From: Actinomycetes bacterium
GTDB lineage: Bacteria; Actinomycetota; Actinomycetes; Actinomycetales; Cellulomonadaceae
NCBI GenBank assembly: GCA_023388235.1
Contig: JAEWGQ010000003.1
Location: 1 to 5,460 of the forward strand
DNA length: 5,460 nucleotides
Direction of reading: 5' to 3'
The notes under the pieces are model-generated. The model did no database searches. It saw only the letters and a list, made by a program, of their open reading frames with translations, and had not been told where the DNA came from. Every line of letters starts with the position of its first letter. The stretch's first letter is position 1. The translations under genes were made by a program, and so were the position numbers. Shown piece by piece: positions 1 through 5,460 of this stretch.

Positions 1-175
1 ATCTCACCCTGTTAAATAGAAGCTCTTTAGCTATTGTGTCTTTATCAAAATCAACTTCTACACCACCTAAAGCCTTTATAGAAGTTTTAGATTGATTTAT
101 TAATTCTTTTAATTTCTCATCTATTAAGGCATCTTCCCAAGATATGTTAAGGTATTTTTTTACATCTTCAAGCAT
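1..175 (-). CDS. Phage head-tail connector, gp6-like (partial; C-terminus beyond the left edge)
   Basis: Reading leftwards from an ATG at 175-173, this frame stays open for 58 codons to the window edge. The protein begins MLEDVKKYLNISWEDALIDE, followed by a helical stretch (LKELINQSKTSIKALGG, about residues 22-39). A short 'x-D-V-K-x-Y-L' start, an acidic 'D..L...L' helix and 'LI..A/S...I' match the N-terminal half of the gp6-like head-tail connector family (Phage_connect_1/QLRG type), usually about 90-110 residues long. Family members form a ring under the portal through which DNA passes and to which the stopper or tail attaches. Position just after the capsid gene is the standard place for it. 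A G-rich ribosome binding site (AAGGGG, 181-186) sits 5 bases before the ATG and fixes the start. The assignment rests on half the protein plus gene order; another small head-completion protein is the main alternative. Confidence 0.8.
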   Translation of the reverse strand, partial: MLEDVKKYLNISWEDALIDEKLKELINQSKTSIKALGGVEVDFDKDTIAKELLFNRVR

Positions 176-180
176 ATAAA

Positions 181-186
181 CCCCTT
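181..186 (-). promoter_or_regulatory. Ribosome binding site of the connector gene
   Basis: On the minus strand AAGGGG lies 5 bases before the connector ATG. The same bases can pair with CCCTT at 193-197 just upstream (5-bp stem, 6-base loop), so this site may be hidden in an alternative RNA structure. Confidence 0.6.
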
Positions 187-191
187 AAATT

Positions 192-216
192 AAAGGGAGC
201 TTATTTGCTCCCCTTT
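192..216 (-). other. Intergenic RNA hairpin overlapping a stop codon
   Basis: The minus strand reads AAAGGGGAGC, AAATAA, GCTCCCTTT: a 9-bp stem with one bulged G and a 6-base loop. The loop holds the TAA stop of the small basic gene (201-203), and the 5' arm encodes its last residues. After the stem comes AATTTAAGGGG rather than a T-run, so on the minus strand it is a poor intrinsic terminator. Read on the plus strand the hairpin is followed by TTTGTTTTC, but no plus-strand gene leads into it. It is more likely an RNA-processing, stability or translation-tuning element between two late genes than a true terminator. Confidence 0.5.
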
Positions 217-407
217 GTTTTCTTTGTAGCCTTAGGACTCTTAGGAGCTTCCTTAACTTCTTCAACCCATGCTACGTCTTTGTATTTTTCTCTTAATTTA
301 GTATCTATTTCTTCAAATCTTTTTTTGGTGACTTCAAATTCATCTCCAACTTTTCTTAGTTTATTTTCTGCTAAGTCTTTGAATTCTTTTAATACTTTTA
401 TTTTCAT
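201..407 (-). CDS. Small basic phage protein of unknown function
   Basis: This 68-residue protein lies between the capsid and connector genes. Residues 1-35 alternate hydrophobic and charged positions (MKIKVLKEFKDLAENKLRKV, then GDEFEVTKKRFEEI). That pattern suggests a small beta-rich fold of the kind seen in short hypothetical proteins at this position in other Firmicutes phages. Residues about 52-68 form a lysine/proline-rich tail (APKSPKATKKTKGSK) that is probably disordered and could bind DNA or capsid surfaces. I see no signal peptide, membrane segment or catalytic motif. The start is supported by AAGGA at 414-418, 6 bases before the ATG; that site overlaps the capsid stop codon, so the two genes are probably translationally coupled. 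It could be a minor head protein or head-completion accessory, but I do not assign a function. That it is a real gene is well supported by spacing and ribosome binding site. Confidence 0.8.
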   Translation of the reverse strand: MKIKVLKEFKDLAENKLRKVGDEFEVTKKRFEEIDTKLREKYKDVAWVEEVKEAPKSPKATKKTKGSK

Positions 408-413
408 TTTTTA

Positions 414-418
414 TCCTT
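414..418 (-). promoter_or_regulatory. Ribosome binding site overlapping the capsid stop codon
   Basis: Minus strand GTATAAGGATAAAAAATG: AAGGA shares bases with the capsid gene's TAA (417-419) and lies 6 bases before the start of the small basic gene. This arrangement favours re-use of ribosomes that finish the capsid gene. Confidence 0.65.
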
Positions 419-1571
419 ATACTTCAGCGTCTAATTCAATCTCTGGGATTGTTATACCTTCAACAGTTGATAAATCAACTACTAAGAATGAGTTAGGATC
501 TTTTGGAGTTCCTGTACCAAAGAATTTAGCAATGTATAAATCCATATCTTCAATAGCTAATGTTTCTCTATATTCTGTGATTTTTACATCAGAAGATACT
601 GCTAAAAAGTAGTTTTTCAATACACCAACGATTAAAGTATCTTCAGGAACTGCGTGAGATGGTACGATATTTTCACCTGTTGCTAATCTATCATTTACCC
701 AAACTCCATTATCAGCTCTAAAAGCTAATGCCTTAAATACTTTTGAGTAGTATGTTTTTGGATTTACTAAGATTTCAACTTCACCATTATCTTGTTTTGC
801 AGAAGCTAAAGCAGCTCTAATACCCACTAATGATAATGGGTCAAATGTTTCTAATTCGATTTTATCTTTTGGTGAGTGGTTACCGTCTAAAGCACCTGTT
901 AATTTCATTAACATACCAATTGGTTCGTTTTTCCCAGCACCTTTACCTTGTACTATACCTATTTCTAGTGAAGCACTCATAGCTTCAAATAACACTTCTT
1001 TTACATATGTTGCTAACCATGTAGGTCCTAATTCTATATAGCCTTTTGGTACTGGTATAAATCCTGATAATTTAGCTGTTGTAGCTGGTGACATTTTGAA
1101 TCCGTCAAGTACTACTTGTTTAATTGTTGAATCAATTGGCCCCCAAAATGCTTTCGCTTTTAGGTTAGATGCAATTAATACTTTTGCTAAACCTGTAATA
1201 TTCATTACATCTATTTTTGAAATAATAGGATGCTCTGATCTAACTCTGTTTAGTACATCGTCAATTAATGTTACAGGGAACGCTTCTTCTACTCCCTTAA
1301 ATCCACCCCTTTCAACTACCTCATTAAAGAATTTGTTTTCTTCTTTTGTTAACGGTTTTAATACACCTCTGTTAATTAAGATTTGTTCGTCGTTTAATGA
1401 ATCTTTATATTCAGCTAATGTGTTTTGAGCTTTTTCCATTAAACTATTTTCAATAGCATTTGTAAAATTTAGAAATGCTTGTTGTTGCTGTTCTTCGTTT
1501 CCATTTTTCAATGCGTTGAAAAATTCTTGTTTTACTTGTAAATTCTCTTTGTTATCTATATCTTTTAACAT
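417..1571 (-). CDS. Major capsid protein, HK97 fold
   Basis: This 384-residue protein forms the icosahedral head shell. Residues 1 to about 88 are polar, helical and rich in Q/E/N (including EEQQQQ at 26-31), like the delta domain that acts as an internal scaffold in HK97-type capsids and is cut off during maturation. The rest resembles the Phage_capsid family. About 97-135 has AFPVTLIDDVLNRVR and HPIISKIDVMNITG, the region entering the main domain. About 185-222 has the long spine helix and following turn (YVKEVLFEAMSASLEIGI, then GKGAGKNEPIGML), a family signature of an 'E...F..G.G...P.G' kind. About 263-350 has VEILVNPKTYY and the C-terminal beta strands. Length is normal for the family and there is no extra Ig-like domain. 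AAGGAG (1579-1584) 7 bases before the ATG sets the start. The protease immediately upstream is the likely maturation enzyme; the cleavage site cannot be read from sequence. Confidence 0.93.
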   Translation of the reverse strand: MLKDIDNKENLQVKQEFFNALKNGNEEQQQQAFLNFTNAIENSLMEKAQNTLAEYKDSLNDEQILINRGVLKPLTKEENKFFNEVVERGGFKGVEEAFPVTLIDDVLNRVRSEHPIISKIDVMNITGLAKVLIASNLKAKAFWGPIDSTIKQVVLDGFKMSPATTAKLSGFIPVPKGYIELGPTWLATYVKEVLFEAMSASLEIGIVQGKGAGKNEPIGMLMKLTGALDGNHSPKDKIELETFDPLSLVGIRAALASAKQDNGEVEILVNPKTYYSKVFKALAFRADNGVWVNDRLATGENIVPSHAVPEDTLIVGVLKNYFLAVSSDVKITEYRETLAIEDMDLYIAKFFGTGTPKDPNSFLVVDLSTVEGITIPEIELDAEV

Positions 1572-1578
1572 ATTTATT

Positions 1579-1584
1579 CTCCTT
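1579..1584 (-). promoter_or_regulatory. Ribosome binding site of the capsid gene
   Basis: Minus strand AAGGAG, 7 bases before the ATG at 1571. This strong site at good spacing fits the need for hundreds of capsid subunits per virion, and it confirms the chosen start. Confidence 0.8.
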
Positions 1585-1589
1585 ATAAA

Positions 1590-2252
1590 TTAAAATTTTA
1601 ATCTTGCAAAGTTTGTCATAAACTTAATTGCATTATTGATTTCTTCTTTTTCTATTTTAGTGTCTTCTTCCTTTTCAAGTACTTCATCAATTAAACCATT
1701 ATCAAACGCTTCTTTTGCACTTAACCAAGTTTCATTAGTTAAAAGTCCTTCTAGTTCTTTATGTGTTCCTTTGAATCTTTCCTTATAAGTTTCTAAAACC
1801 ACATTATTATCTATCTTCTCTAAAGTATCTGCTACTTTCCTTAAATCATCTGAATTACCAAATCCAAATGTAGAAGCCTTATGAATCATCATCATAGTAT
1901 TTTTAGGCATTATGATTTTATCTCCAGCCATAGCTATTAAAGTAGCTCCACTTGCAATTACTCCATCTACAAATACTGTTATATTTTTACCTAACCCTTT
2001 TAGATAATTAAAGATTGATACTGAAGCAAATACTGACCCACCATATGAATTTAAGTGCAAATCTATATTTTCGTTTTTTATATCTTCAAATACTTCTCTA
2101 ACTTTCTTAGGAGTTATGACGTCTATTACATCTTCTTCAGAATTAGTAAATGGATTAACCCAATCTTCGTCAACTATATCACCATAAAGGTAAACTATAG
2201 TTTTTTCATTTTCAGGTTTTGCCTGTAATTTAAATTGTATATTCTTTTTCAT
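1590..2252 (-). CDS. ClpP-like prohead maturation protease (peptidase S14 type)
   Basis: This 220-residue serine protease has the ClpP/crotonase-like fold. The sequence shows the first strand YLYGDIVD (21-28), the glycine-rich NSYGGSV loop (68-74) used for substrate and oxyanion binding, the nucleophile motif VIASGATLIAMAG with Ser101, and the MMIHKA motif with His124. NETWLSAKEAFDNGLIDE (173-190) aligns with the ClpP segment carrying the third triad residue; Glu174 occupies the Asp position, a replacement I recall as usual in phage ClpP-like proteases. The last ~30 residues are charged and helical. In phages such proteins sit between portal and capsid genes and process capsid or scaffold in the procapsid; this is family and context knowledge, not shown here. 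They are not host proteostasis ClpP, and no Clp ATPase partner is present. The ATG shares one base with the portal stop (TGATG), implying translational coupling. Confidence 0.92.
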   Translation of the reverse strand: MKKNIQFKLQAKPENEKTIVYLYGDIVDEDWVNPFTNSEEDVIDVITPKKVREVFEDIKNENIDLHLNSYGGSVFASVSIFNYLKGLGKNITVFVDGVIASGATLIAMAGDKIIMPKNTMMMIHKASTFGFGNSDDLRKVADTLEKIDNNVVLETYKERFKGTHKELEGLLTNETWLSAKEAFDNGLIDEVLEKEEDTKIEKEEINNAIKFMTNFARLKF

Positions 2253-2266
2253 CAGTTACCCCCTTT
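2252..2266 (-). promoter_or_regulatory. Coupled stop/start and G-rich ribosome binding site of the protease gene
   Basis: Minus strand AAAGGGGG (2259-2266) precedes TGATG, in which the portal's TGA (2254-2252) and the protease's ATG (2252-2250) share base 2252. The binding site lies inside the last codons of the portal gene, so protease synthesis is probably tied to completion of portal translation. Confidence 0.75.
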
Positions 2267-3406
2267 CTTTATATTTTCTATCAGGTCATAGTTTTTAGTT
2301 CCAAATCTTGTAGAACCTAACTGTCCACCAACCTTTTCTCGACCTAATAATTCTAGGTTGTCATCTAAAGTATTCACACCGTTTCTAGTTAATATATCAA
2401 TCATATAAGCCTTATCTTTAAGTGATTGAGGTCTTATATTTAGTGTGTTAAATTTAATATAATTTCTTTGTAGATAACTATCTTTCCCAAAGTACTTCCT
2501 GTTGATCTCGTCTGATAATATTTCAGTTAAGTAACCAATATTAAAAGCCATCAGGTTAACCCAACTCTTATCACTATCTGCAACAGTACCTTTTAATAAT
2601 GTACTTGGAATTTGAAAAGCCATTGCTACATAGTCAAATACATCTTCGATTAATTGTTTAATATCTCTTGAGTCACTTCCATTTTTGTAAGTTTGATTCG
2701 TTAGGTCTGTAAACTTAAGCCCACCACTTAAAGGAAGTACTGCTCCTTCTTCCGCATTAAAGAATGACTTGAAGTTTTGTTTTAATAAATTATCGAGATT
2801 TTTTTGAGCTGCTGGAGTCTGTGCATAGTTTGTAGGAATTTCTAATGTTCCTCTCATTGCATTAGATCTCTTGTAAGTGCTTTTTGATTTCTCAATAAGT
2901 TTTCCATAATCAGAATAAAGTCCATCAATTAAATATTTAATATCTTCAGAATGAAGTCTAAAGTATAAGATATCTTTTTCTTTGAATTTCTTTTTGAATA
3001 GATAATTATCTTTAATGATGTTATAATATTCATTTTCTTTTATTGCATATTCTGTCTTTTCAAAGTCATCTGCGATATATAATTCCTTATCAACCATAAA
3101 TACAAGCACTTCATTGTTATATATTAACTTTTCAACAACTTCACTCCAGAAGCTTGTTGCATTTTGATTTCTGTTCGGTTCAACATTAAATAAATAGTAT
3201 GTATTATCTTTAGTCTGTTGACCTTTTCTATATACTTCTATTTCTGCTTGAGATAAAGTATTTGCTATTAAATTGATTGAAGATTGAATAGCTAAATGTT
3301 TGTAATATAATTCAACTGACAAAGATTCATAACCATCAATTACAGTTATCTTTTCACTTCTTTTTAAGAATGGAAATATATTAAAAAATACATTCTTTAC
3401 TCCCAT
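2252..3406 (-). CDS. Phage portal protein, HK97 family
   Basis: This 384-residue protein is expected to form the ring at one capsid vertex through which DNA enters and leaves and on which the terminase and connector dock. Features resembling the Phage_portal family are: a basic/hydrophobic start (FFNIFPFLKR); an early helix with AIQSSINLIANTLSQAEIEVY (39-59), corresponding to the 'v..cv..ia...a.l.....' region; LYFRLHSED (147-155); a middle helix around 163-185; and the C-terminal signature VAMAFQIPSTLLKG (260-273) followed by NLMAFNIGYLTEIL (284-297), the 'fgvP..ll' and stem/wing helices. The last ~50 residues (RNGVNTLDDNLELLGREKVG and following) match the usual portal C-terminus with its 'T.NE.R...G' type motif, here diverged. 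AGGAGG at 3412-3417 lies 5 bases before the ATG and defines the start. Length is slightly below the common 400-430. Confidence 0.93.
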   Translation of the reverse strand: MGVKNVFFNIFPFLKRSEKITVIDGYESLSVELYYKHLAIQSSINLIANTLSQAEIEVYRKGQQTKDNTYYLFNVEPNRNQNATSFWSEVVEKLIYNNEVLVFMVDKELYIADDFEKTEYAIKENEYYNIIKDNYLFKKKFKEKDILYFRLHSEDIKYLIDGLYSDYGKLIEKSKSTYKRSNAMRGTLEIPTNYAQTPAAQKNLDNLLKQNFKSFFNAEEGAVLPLSGGLKFTDLTNQTYKNGSDSRDIKQLIEDVFDYVAMAFQIPSTLLKGTVADSDKSWVNLMAFNIGYLTEILSDEINRKYFGKDSYLQRNYIKFNTLNIRPQSLKDKAYMIDILTRNGVNTLDDNLELLGREKVGGQLGSTRFGTKNYDLIENIKKGGN

Positions 3407-3410
3407 ATAA

Positions 3411-3419
3411 TCCTCCTTT
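3411..3419 (-). promoter_or_regulatory. Ribosome binding site of the portal gene
   Basis: Minus strand AAAGGAGGA is a near-perfect complement to the 16S anti-Shine-Dalgarno tail. It lies in the 14-base gap between the terL TAG stop (3421-3423) and the portal ATG (3406). Confidence 0.8.
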
Positions 3420-3420
3420 C

Positions 3421-5091
3421 CTAATAAGTAACCACGTCATAGAAGATTGGTTCTGTGGATTCTTCTAATTTGTCATCTATCAGAGAGTGTAAGAAACAGA
3501 AGAATCCGTCTGTCTTTCTTCTCTCTGGATCTATTTTTATATAAGAAACATTACCTTTTTTATCTACAATTCTTTCAACATTCCAAACATACCATCTCAT
3601 AAGTTTGTCATCTTCAAATACTAACTTCCTATCAGCAAATAGCAAATCAATCACTGGAGCTACCTTGTTATGAGAAATGGAGCCACTTCTAATTAGTTCC
3701 ACATCTGGCAACCCTAAGCTTTCAAACGTTTCTTTAATTGCTCCAAACCTAAAACTATCAGCTTTTATTGTTGATATATAATAGCCTTCTTGTGCTTTTT
3801 CTATAAACCAATTAGCTAATAATTCAGGTGATATCGTCGGATAATCCTGCTCTCTAACTATTGTCAACCAGCCTTTTTTTACTGCTTCGTCAATGTTTAT
3901 ATTGTATTTAGTAAGCTGTAAAGACCTTTCATGAACCCATGAATGTTGCTTAAAGTATGTTTTACCGTCTTTTTTCCATCTAAGCCCTACAGATGCAAAG
4001 TCTCTCAAATCTGCAAAGTCTATAGACCCTACACATTCCAATCCTTTAAGGTCAATCCATTCATGTTCAGCCGTTGCCATCAAGTCTTCCCATGTTGTAA
4101 CTGTCCTAGTTTTAGAAGTATAAGGAATATTCATTCTTTTCGTGATAAACGCTTCTTTCAAACTCTCATTCATAAGCATTTCGTTGTATTCTGTTTCTAT
4201 TTCGTGTTTTAGAGTTTTGTCTTTTAATATTCTAGGATTAGCCTTAACCCATAATTCAGGCTTACCAACTTCTTGGATAGTATCTAACTTCATTATGATT
4301 GGTAGAAATCCGTTAAATTCTTCTTCACCTGTCAAGACTCTTCTTGCTCTTTCTTTATAGTCGTCAAGTAATCCGTCTCTAACTTCACCATCAGTAGTTA
4401 TGAATATTCTTCTAGGTTGTTCTACTTTACCTAAACCCCCAGTAAATACTTTTACTGTGTCATAATTCTTATAAGCGTGGATTTCATCAAATATTACACA
4501 ACCTTGTCTACCGCCGTCTTTAGTGTTTGCATTAGATGTTTTATAGGATAGTGTTGATCTCGTATTTTTATCTTGAATTTTAGTTAAATTATAGTTATAA
4601 AGCCTTTTTCCTTTCTCTCCCATATCGTGTATAGCTTCATATACTTCGTTAAATGATGTTTTTGCTTGTTCTTCTGAATTTGCTACAATATCAACGTTAT
4701 AATTTTTTATACCATGGTGTTTTGTAATCATAAAATTAGCAAGACTTGAAATAAAACCGTTTTTACCCCAGCCACGACCAGCCATTATAAATATTATTGA
4801 AAATACAAGCATTCCAGAATCTTTATAAAATAGCCCTAATATTAAACTTGCATAAAACTTCTGGTCATCATTTAACTTAAAAAAGTATTTTTCAGTAATT
4901 CTTACATACTCTTCAACAATCTCTGCTCTAAACTCAACATTTTTATCATCTAGTATTGGTCTTATTAACTGCATTAACTGCTTCATCTCATTAGATGTTA
5001 CAATCTTTTTTTGTTCTACTTGGTGCAACCAATTATTTATGTATTCATGATAATCATATTTTCTATAAACTCTTTTAGAGCTCATCATCAT
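3421..5091 (-). CDS. terL: Terminase large subunit (packaging ATPase and nuclease)
   Basis: From the ATG at 5091 the protein has 556 residues, a normal length for the Terminase_1 type. The N-terminal ATPase half shows a deviant Walker A, GRGWGKNG (105-112), where Asn replaces the usual Ser/Thr after GK; Walker B with catalytic Glu, CVIFDE (198-203), followed by IHAY; and the coupling motif ITTDG (231-235). The C-terminal RNase H-like nuclease half shows SIDFADLRD (357-364) with the first metal-binding Asp at 358, IKADS (442-446) with Asp444, and RKTDGFF (525-531) with Asp528. It cuts concatemeric DNA and pumps it into the procapsid through the portal. The start is unsure: the frame extends nine codons further to a GTG at 5118 (AGG 5 bases before it), and ATGs at 5091, 5088 and 5085 follow each other, only the last with even a weak GAG at 7 bases. 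I chose the first ATG. All choices overlap the end of terS, suggesting coupling. Confidence 0.93.
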   Translation of the reverse strand: MMMSSKRVYRKYDYHEYINNWLHQVEQKKIVTSNEMKQLMQLIRPILDDKNVEFRAEIVEEYVRITEKYFFKLNDDQKFYASLILGLFYKDSGMLVFSIIFIMAGRGWGKNGFISSLANFMITKHHGIKNYNVDIVANSEEQAKTSFNEVYEAIHDMGEKGKRLYNYNLTKIQDKNTRSTLSYKTSNANTKDGGRQGCVIFDEIHAYKNYDTVKVFTGGLGKVEQPRRIFITTDGEVRDGLLDDYKERARRVLTGEEEFNGFLPIIMKLDTIQEVGKPELWVKANPRILKDKTLKHEIETEYNEMLMNESLKEAFITKRMNIPYTSKTRTVTTWEDLMATAEHEWIDLKGLECVGSIDFADLRDFASVGLRWKKDGKTYFKQHSWVHERSLQLTKYNINIDEAVKKGWLTIVREQDYPTISPELLANWFIEKAQEGYYISTIKADSFRFGAIKETFESLGLPDVELIRSGSISHNKVAPVIDLLFADRKLVFEDDKLMRWYVWNVERIVDKKGNVSYIKIDPERRKTDGFFCFLHSLIDDKLEESTEPIFYDVVTY

Positions 5092-5386
5092 ACTCAATGT
5101 GTTTAATATCTGCACCACGTATACCTAACTCTGATAAAATCTTAAGCATTTGAGCGTTAACTCTAACTAATTCATTGACTGAATCATTTTTCTTCACTCC
5201 GCTTTGACCGCCACCGTTATTCCATTCAACATTGACTCCACGTGCGTTTATATCTGCAATTAATAAGTTTTTTATATTCCATAATTCCATATAATCGTCA
5301 ACTAAGGAGATATAATGAGATTCTAGAATATTTCTGTCTTTTAGCTGTTTTAACATATCTATTTTTATTTTTTTTCCATCATTCAT
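5075..5386 (-). CDS. terS: Terminase small subunit, P27 family
   Basis: This 103-residue protein would recognise the packaging site and recruit the large subunit. The pattern fits the P27/Terminase_4 family. A helical first half (about 12-50) contains YISLVDDYMELWNIKNLLIA, equivalent to the family's 'l..ya..w..y......i...G'. A glycine-rich turn follows (NNGGGQSG, 56-63), then KKNDSVNELVRVNAQMLKIL (65-84), equivalent to 'K.NP.v....ea...l', and SELGIRG, equivalent to the conserved 'eLGl.p'. Location directly before terL agrees. The ATG at 5386 lies 3 bases after a G-rich tract (G6-T-G5, 5390-5401) that can serve as ribosome binding site. The frame is open upstream to the window edge but has no ATG, GTG or TTG, so this is the only usable start visible. 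A run of eight A (5368-5375) in codons 4-6 could permit slippage. The last codons overlap terL. Confidence 0.88.
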   Translation of the reverse strand: MNDGKKIKIDMLKQLKDRNILESHYISLVDDYMELWNIKNLLIADINARGVNVEWNNGGGQSGVKKNDSVNELVRVNAQMLKILSELGIRGADIKHIEYDDEL

Positions 5387-5389
5387 ATA

Positions 5390-5401
5390 CCCCCACCCCC
5401 C
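5390..5401 (-). promoter_or_regulatory. G-run upstream of terS (probable ribosome binding site, possible part of cos)
   Basis: Minus strand GGGGGGTGGGGG ends 3 bases before the terS ATG. It can pair with the pyrimidine-rich 16S tail in several registers, but it lacks the AGGAGG core and is longer and purer in G than any other site in the window. A second role, as part of the terminase cutting or binding region, is inferred from its place just ahead of terS. Confidence 0.5.
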
Positions 5402-5427
5402 TATCGTGCGATTTTGTAAAAAAGTTG

Positions 5428-5458
5428 CGTTCCAATGTAACCACCCCGTTCCTGTAAC
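5428..5458 (-). repeat. Imperfect tandem direct repeat upstream of terS
   Basis: The minus strand carries GTTACAGGAACG at 5458-5447 and GTTACATTGGAACG at 5441-5428: the same 12 bases, the second with TT inserted. The two copies start 17 bases apart. Short repeated sites ahead of terS are typical places for terminase or packaging-endonuclease binding. The right edge of the window cuts off any further copies. Confidence 0.55.
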
Positions 5459-5460
5459 TC

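Larger units (their letters stand above)
5387..5460 (-). other. G/C-rich region ahead of terS, candidate cos/packaging site
   Basis: In 5390-5460, 36 of 71 bases are G or C, against roughly 30% elsewhere. The stretch contains the G-run, the tandem repeat, and CGCACGATAGGGGGG. Cohesive-end sites of cos-type Firmicutes phages commonly lie immediately upstream of terS and are G/C-rich. No terminase cut can be read from the sequence, and a pac-type phage or the 3' end of an upstream gene (HNH endonuclease genes are common there) are alternatives. No minus-strand promoter with acceptable -35/-10 spacing was found here. Confidence 0.35.

Noticed and set aside
192..220. Intrinsic terminator on the plus strand (hairpin followed by TTTGTTTTC)
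   Set aside because: No plus-strand gene leads into it, and on the minus strand, where genes run, no T-run follows the stem.
205..612. A 135-codon open frame on the plus strand opposite the small basic gene and the end of the capsid gene
   Set aside because: It overlaps two well-supported minus-strand genes, has low-complexity Ser/Phe/Thr-rich sequence typical of an antisense shadow, and no family resemblance.
1096..1428. A 110-codon plus-strand open frame inside the capsid gene
   Set aside because: Antisense shadow of the capsid coding sequence; no recognisable domain.
1590..1601. A perfect 12-bp palindrome TTAAAATTTTAA at the end of the protease gene
   Set aside because: It consists only of A and T in AT-rich DNA, would form a very weak stem with no loop, and is expected by chance.
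3943..4360. Two overlapping plus-strand open frames inside terL
   Set aside because: Both are antisense to conserved terminase sequence and have composition expected of a reverse complement, without a family match.
5411..5435. A possible minus-strand promoter (TTGGAA ... TACAAA) before terS
   Set aside because: The spacing between the two boxes is only 11 bases, far from the usual 16-18, and late phage operons are usually driven from further upstream.
5242..5457. A 71-codon plus-strand open frame opposite terS and the upstream region
   Set aside because: It mostly mirrors the terS coding sequence; its 3' part only reads through the G/C-rich region. No evidence of a real gene.
5401..5460. 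A minus-strand open frame of 19 codons (starting ELQERGGYIG) ending in TAG at 5403-5401, as a possible C-terminus of an upstream gene
   Set aside because: All three minus-strand frames are open over most of this short stretch, and the peptide resembles no family I know. A longer window is required to decide.

Overview
The window is the DNA-packaging and head-assembly module of a tailed phage or prophage (HK97-type siphovirus head). All genes are on the minus strand and run right to left: small terminase (P27 family), large terminase, portal, ClpP-like prohead protease, HK97-fold major capsid protein, a 68-residue basic protein of unknown role, and the start of a gp6-like head-tail connector that runs off the left edge. 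The DNA is AT-rich (roughly 30% GC by eye). Most genes are preceded by strong Gram-positive-type ribosome binding sites (AAGGAG, AGGAGG, AAAGGGGG). This suggests a low-GC Firmicutes host, although Fusobacteria cannot be excluded. TAA, TAG and TGA all occur as stops, consistent with the standard bacterial code. Nothing in the window tells an integrated prophage from a free phage.

Layout from right to left. 5387-5460 is non-coding or the tail of an unseen upstream gene; it is unusually G/C-rich for this genome and holds an imperfect tandem repeat, making it a candidate cos/terminase-recognition region. Next come terS (5386 to 5075), terL (to 3421, overlapping the end of terS), portal (3406-2252), protease (2252-1590, sharing one base with the portal stop), capsid (1571-417), the small basic gene (407-201), and the connector (175 to beyond position 1). 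Gaps are 9-25 bases or overlaps, so the cluster reads as one late operon. No promoter is visible, and its promoter is presumably upstream of the window.

How the genes work together: TerS selects the phage genome and TerL cuts and pumps it through the portal into a procapsid built of the capsid protein. The ClpP-like protease is expected to trim the capsid's N-terminal scaffold-like region during maturation. The connector then joins the filled head to the tail.

The module is conventional in content and order, and I found no sign of an undescribed defence or mobility system. The points most worth checking are the tandem repeat plus G-run upstream of terS, the unresolved terL start at three consecutive ATG codons, the two mutually exclusive hairpins around the connector's ribosome binding site, and the small basic protein of unknown function.
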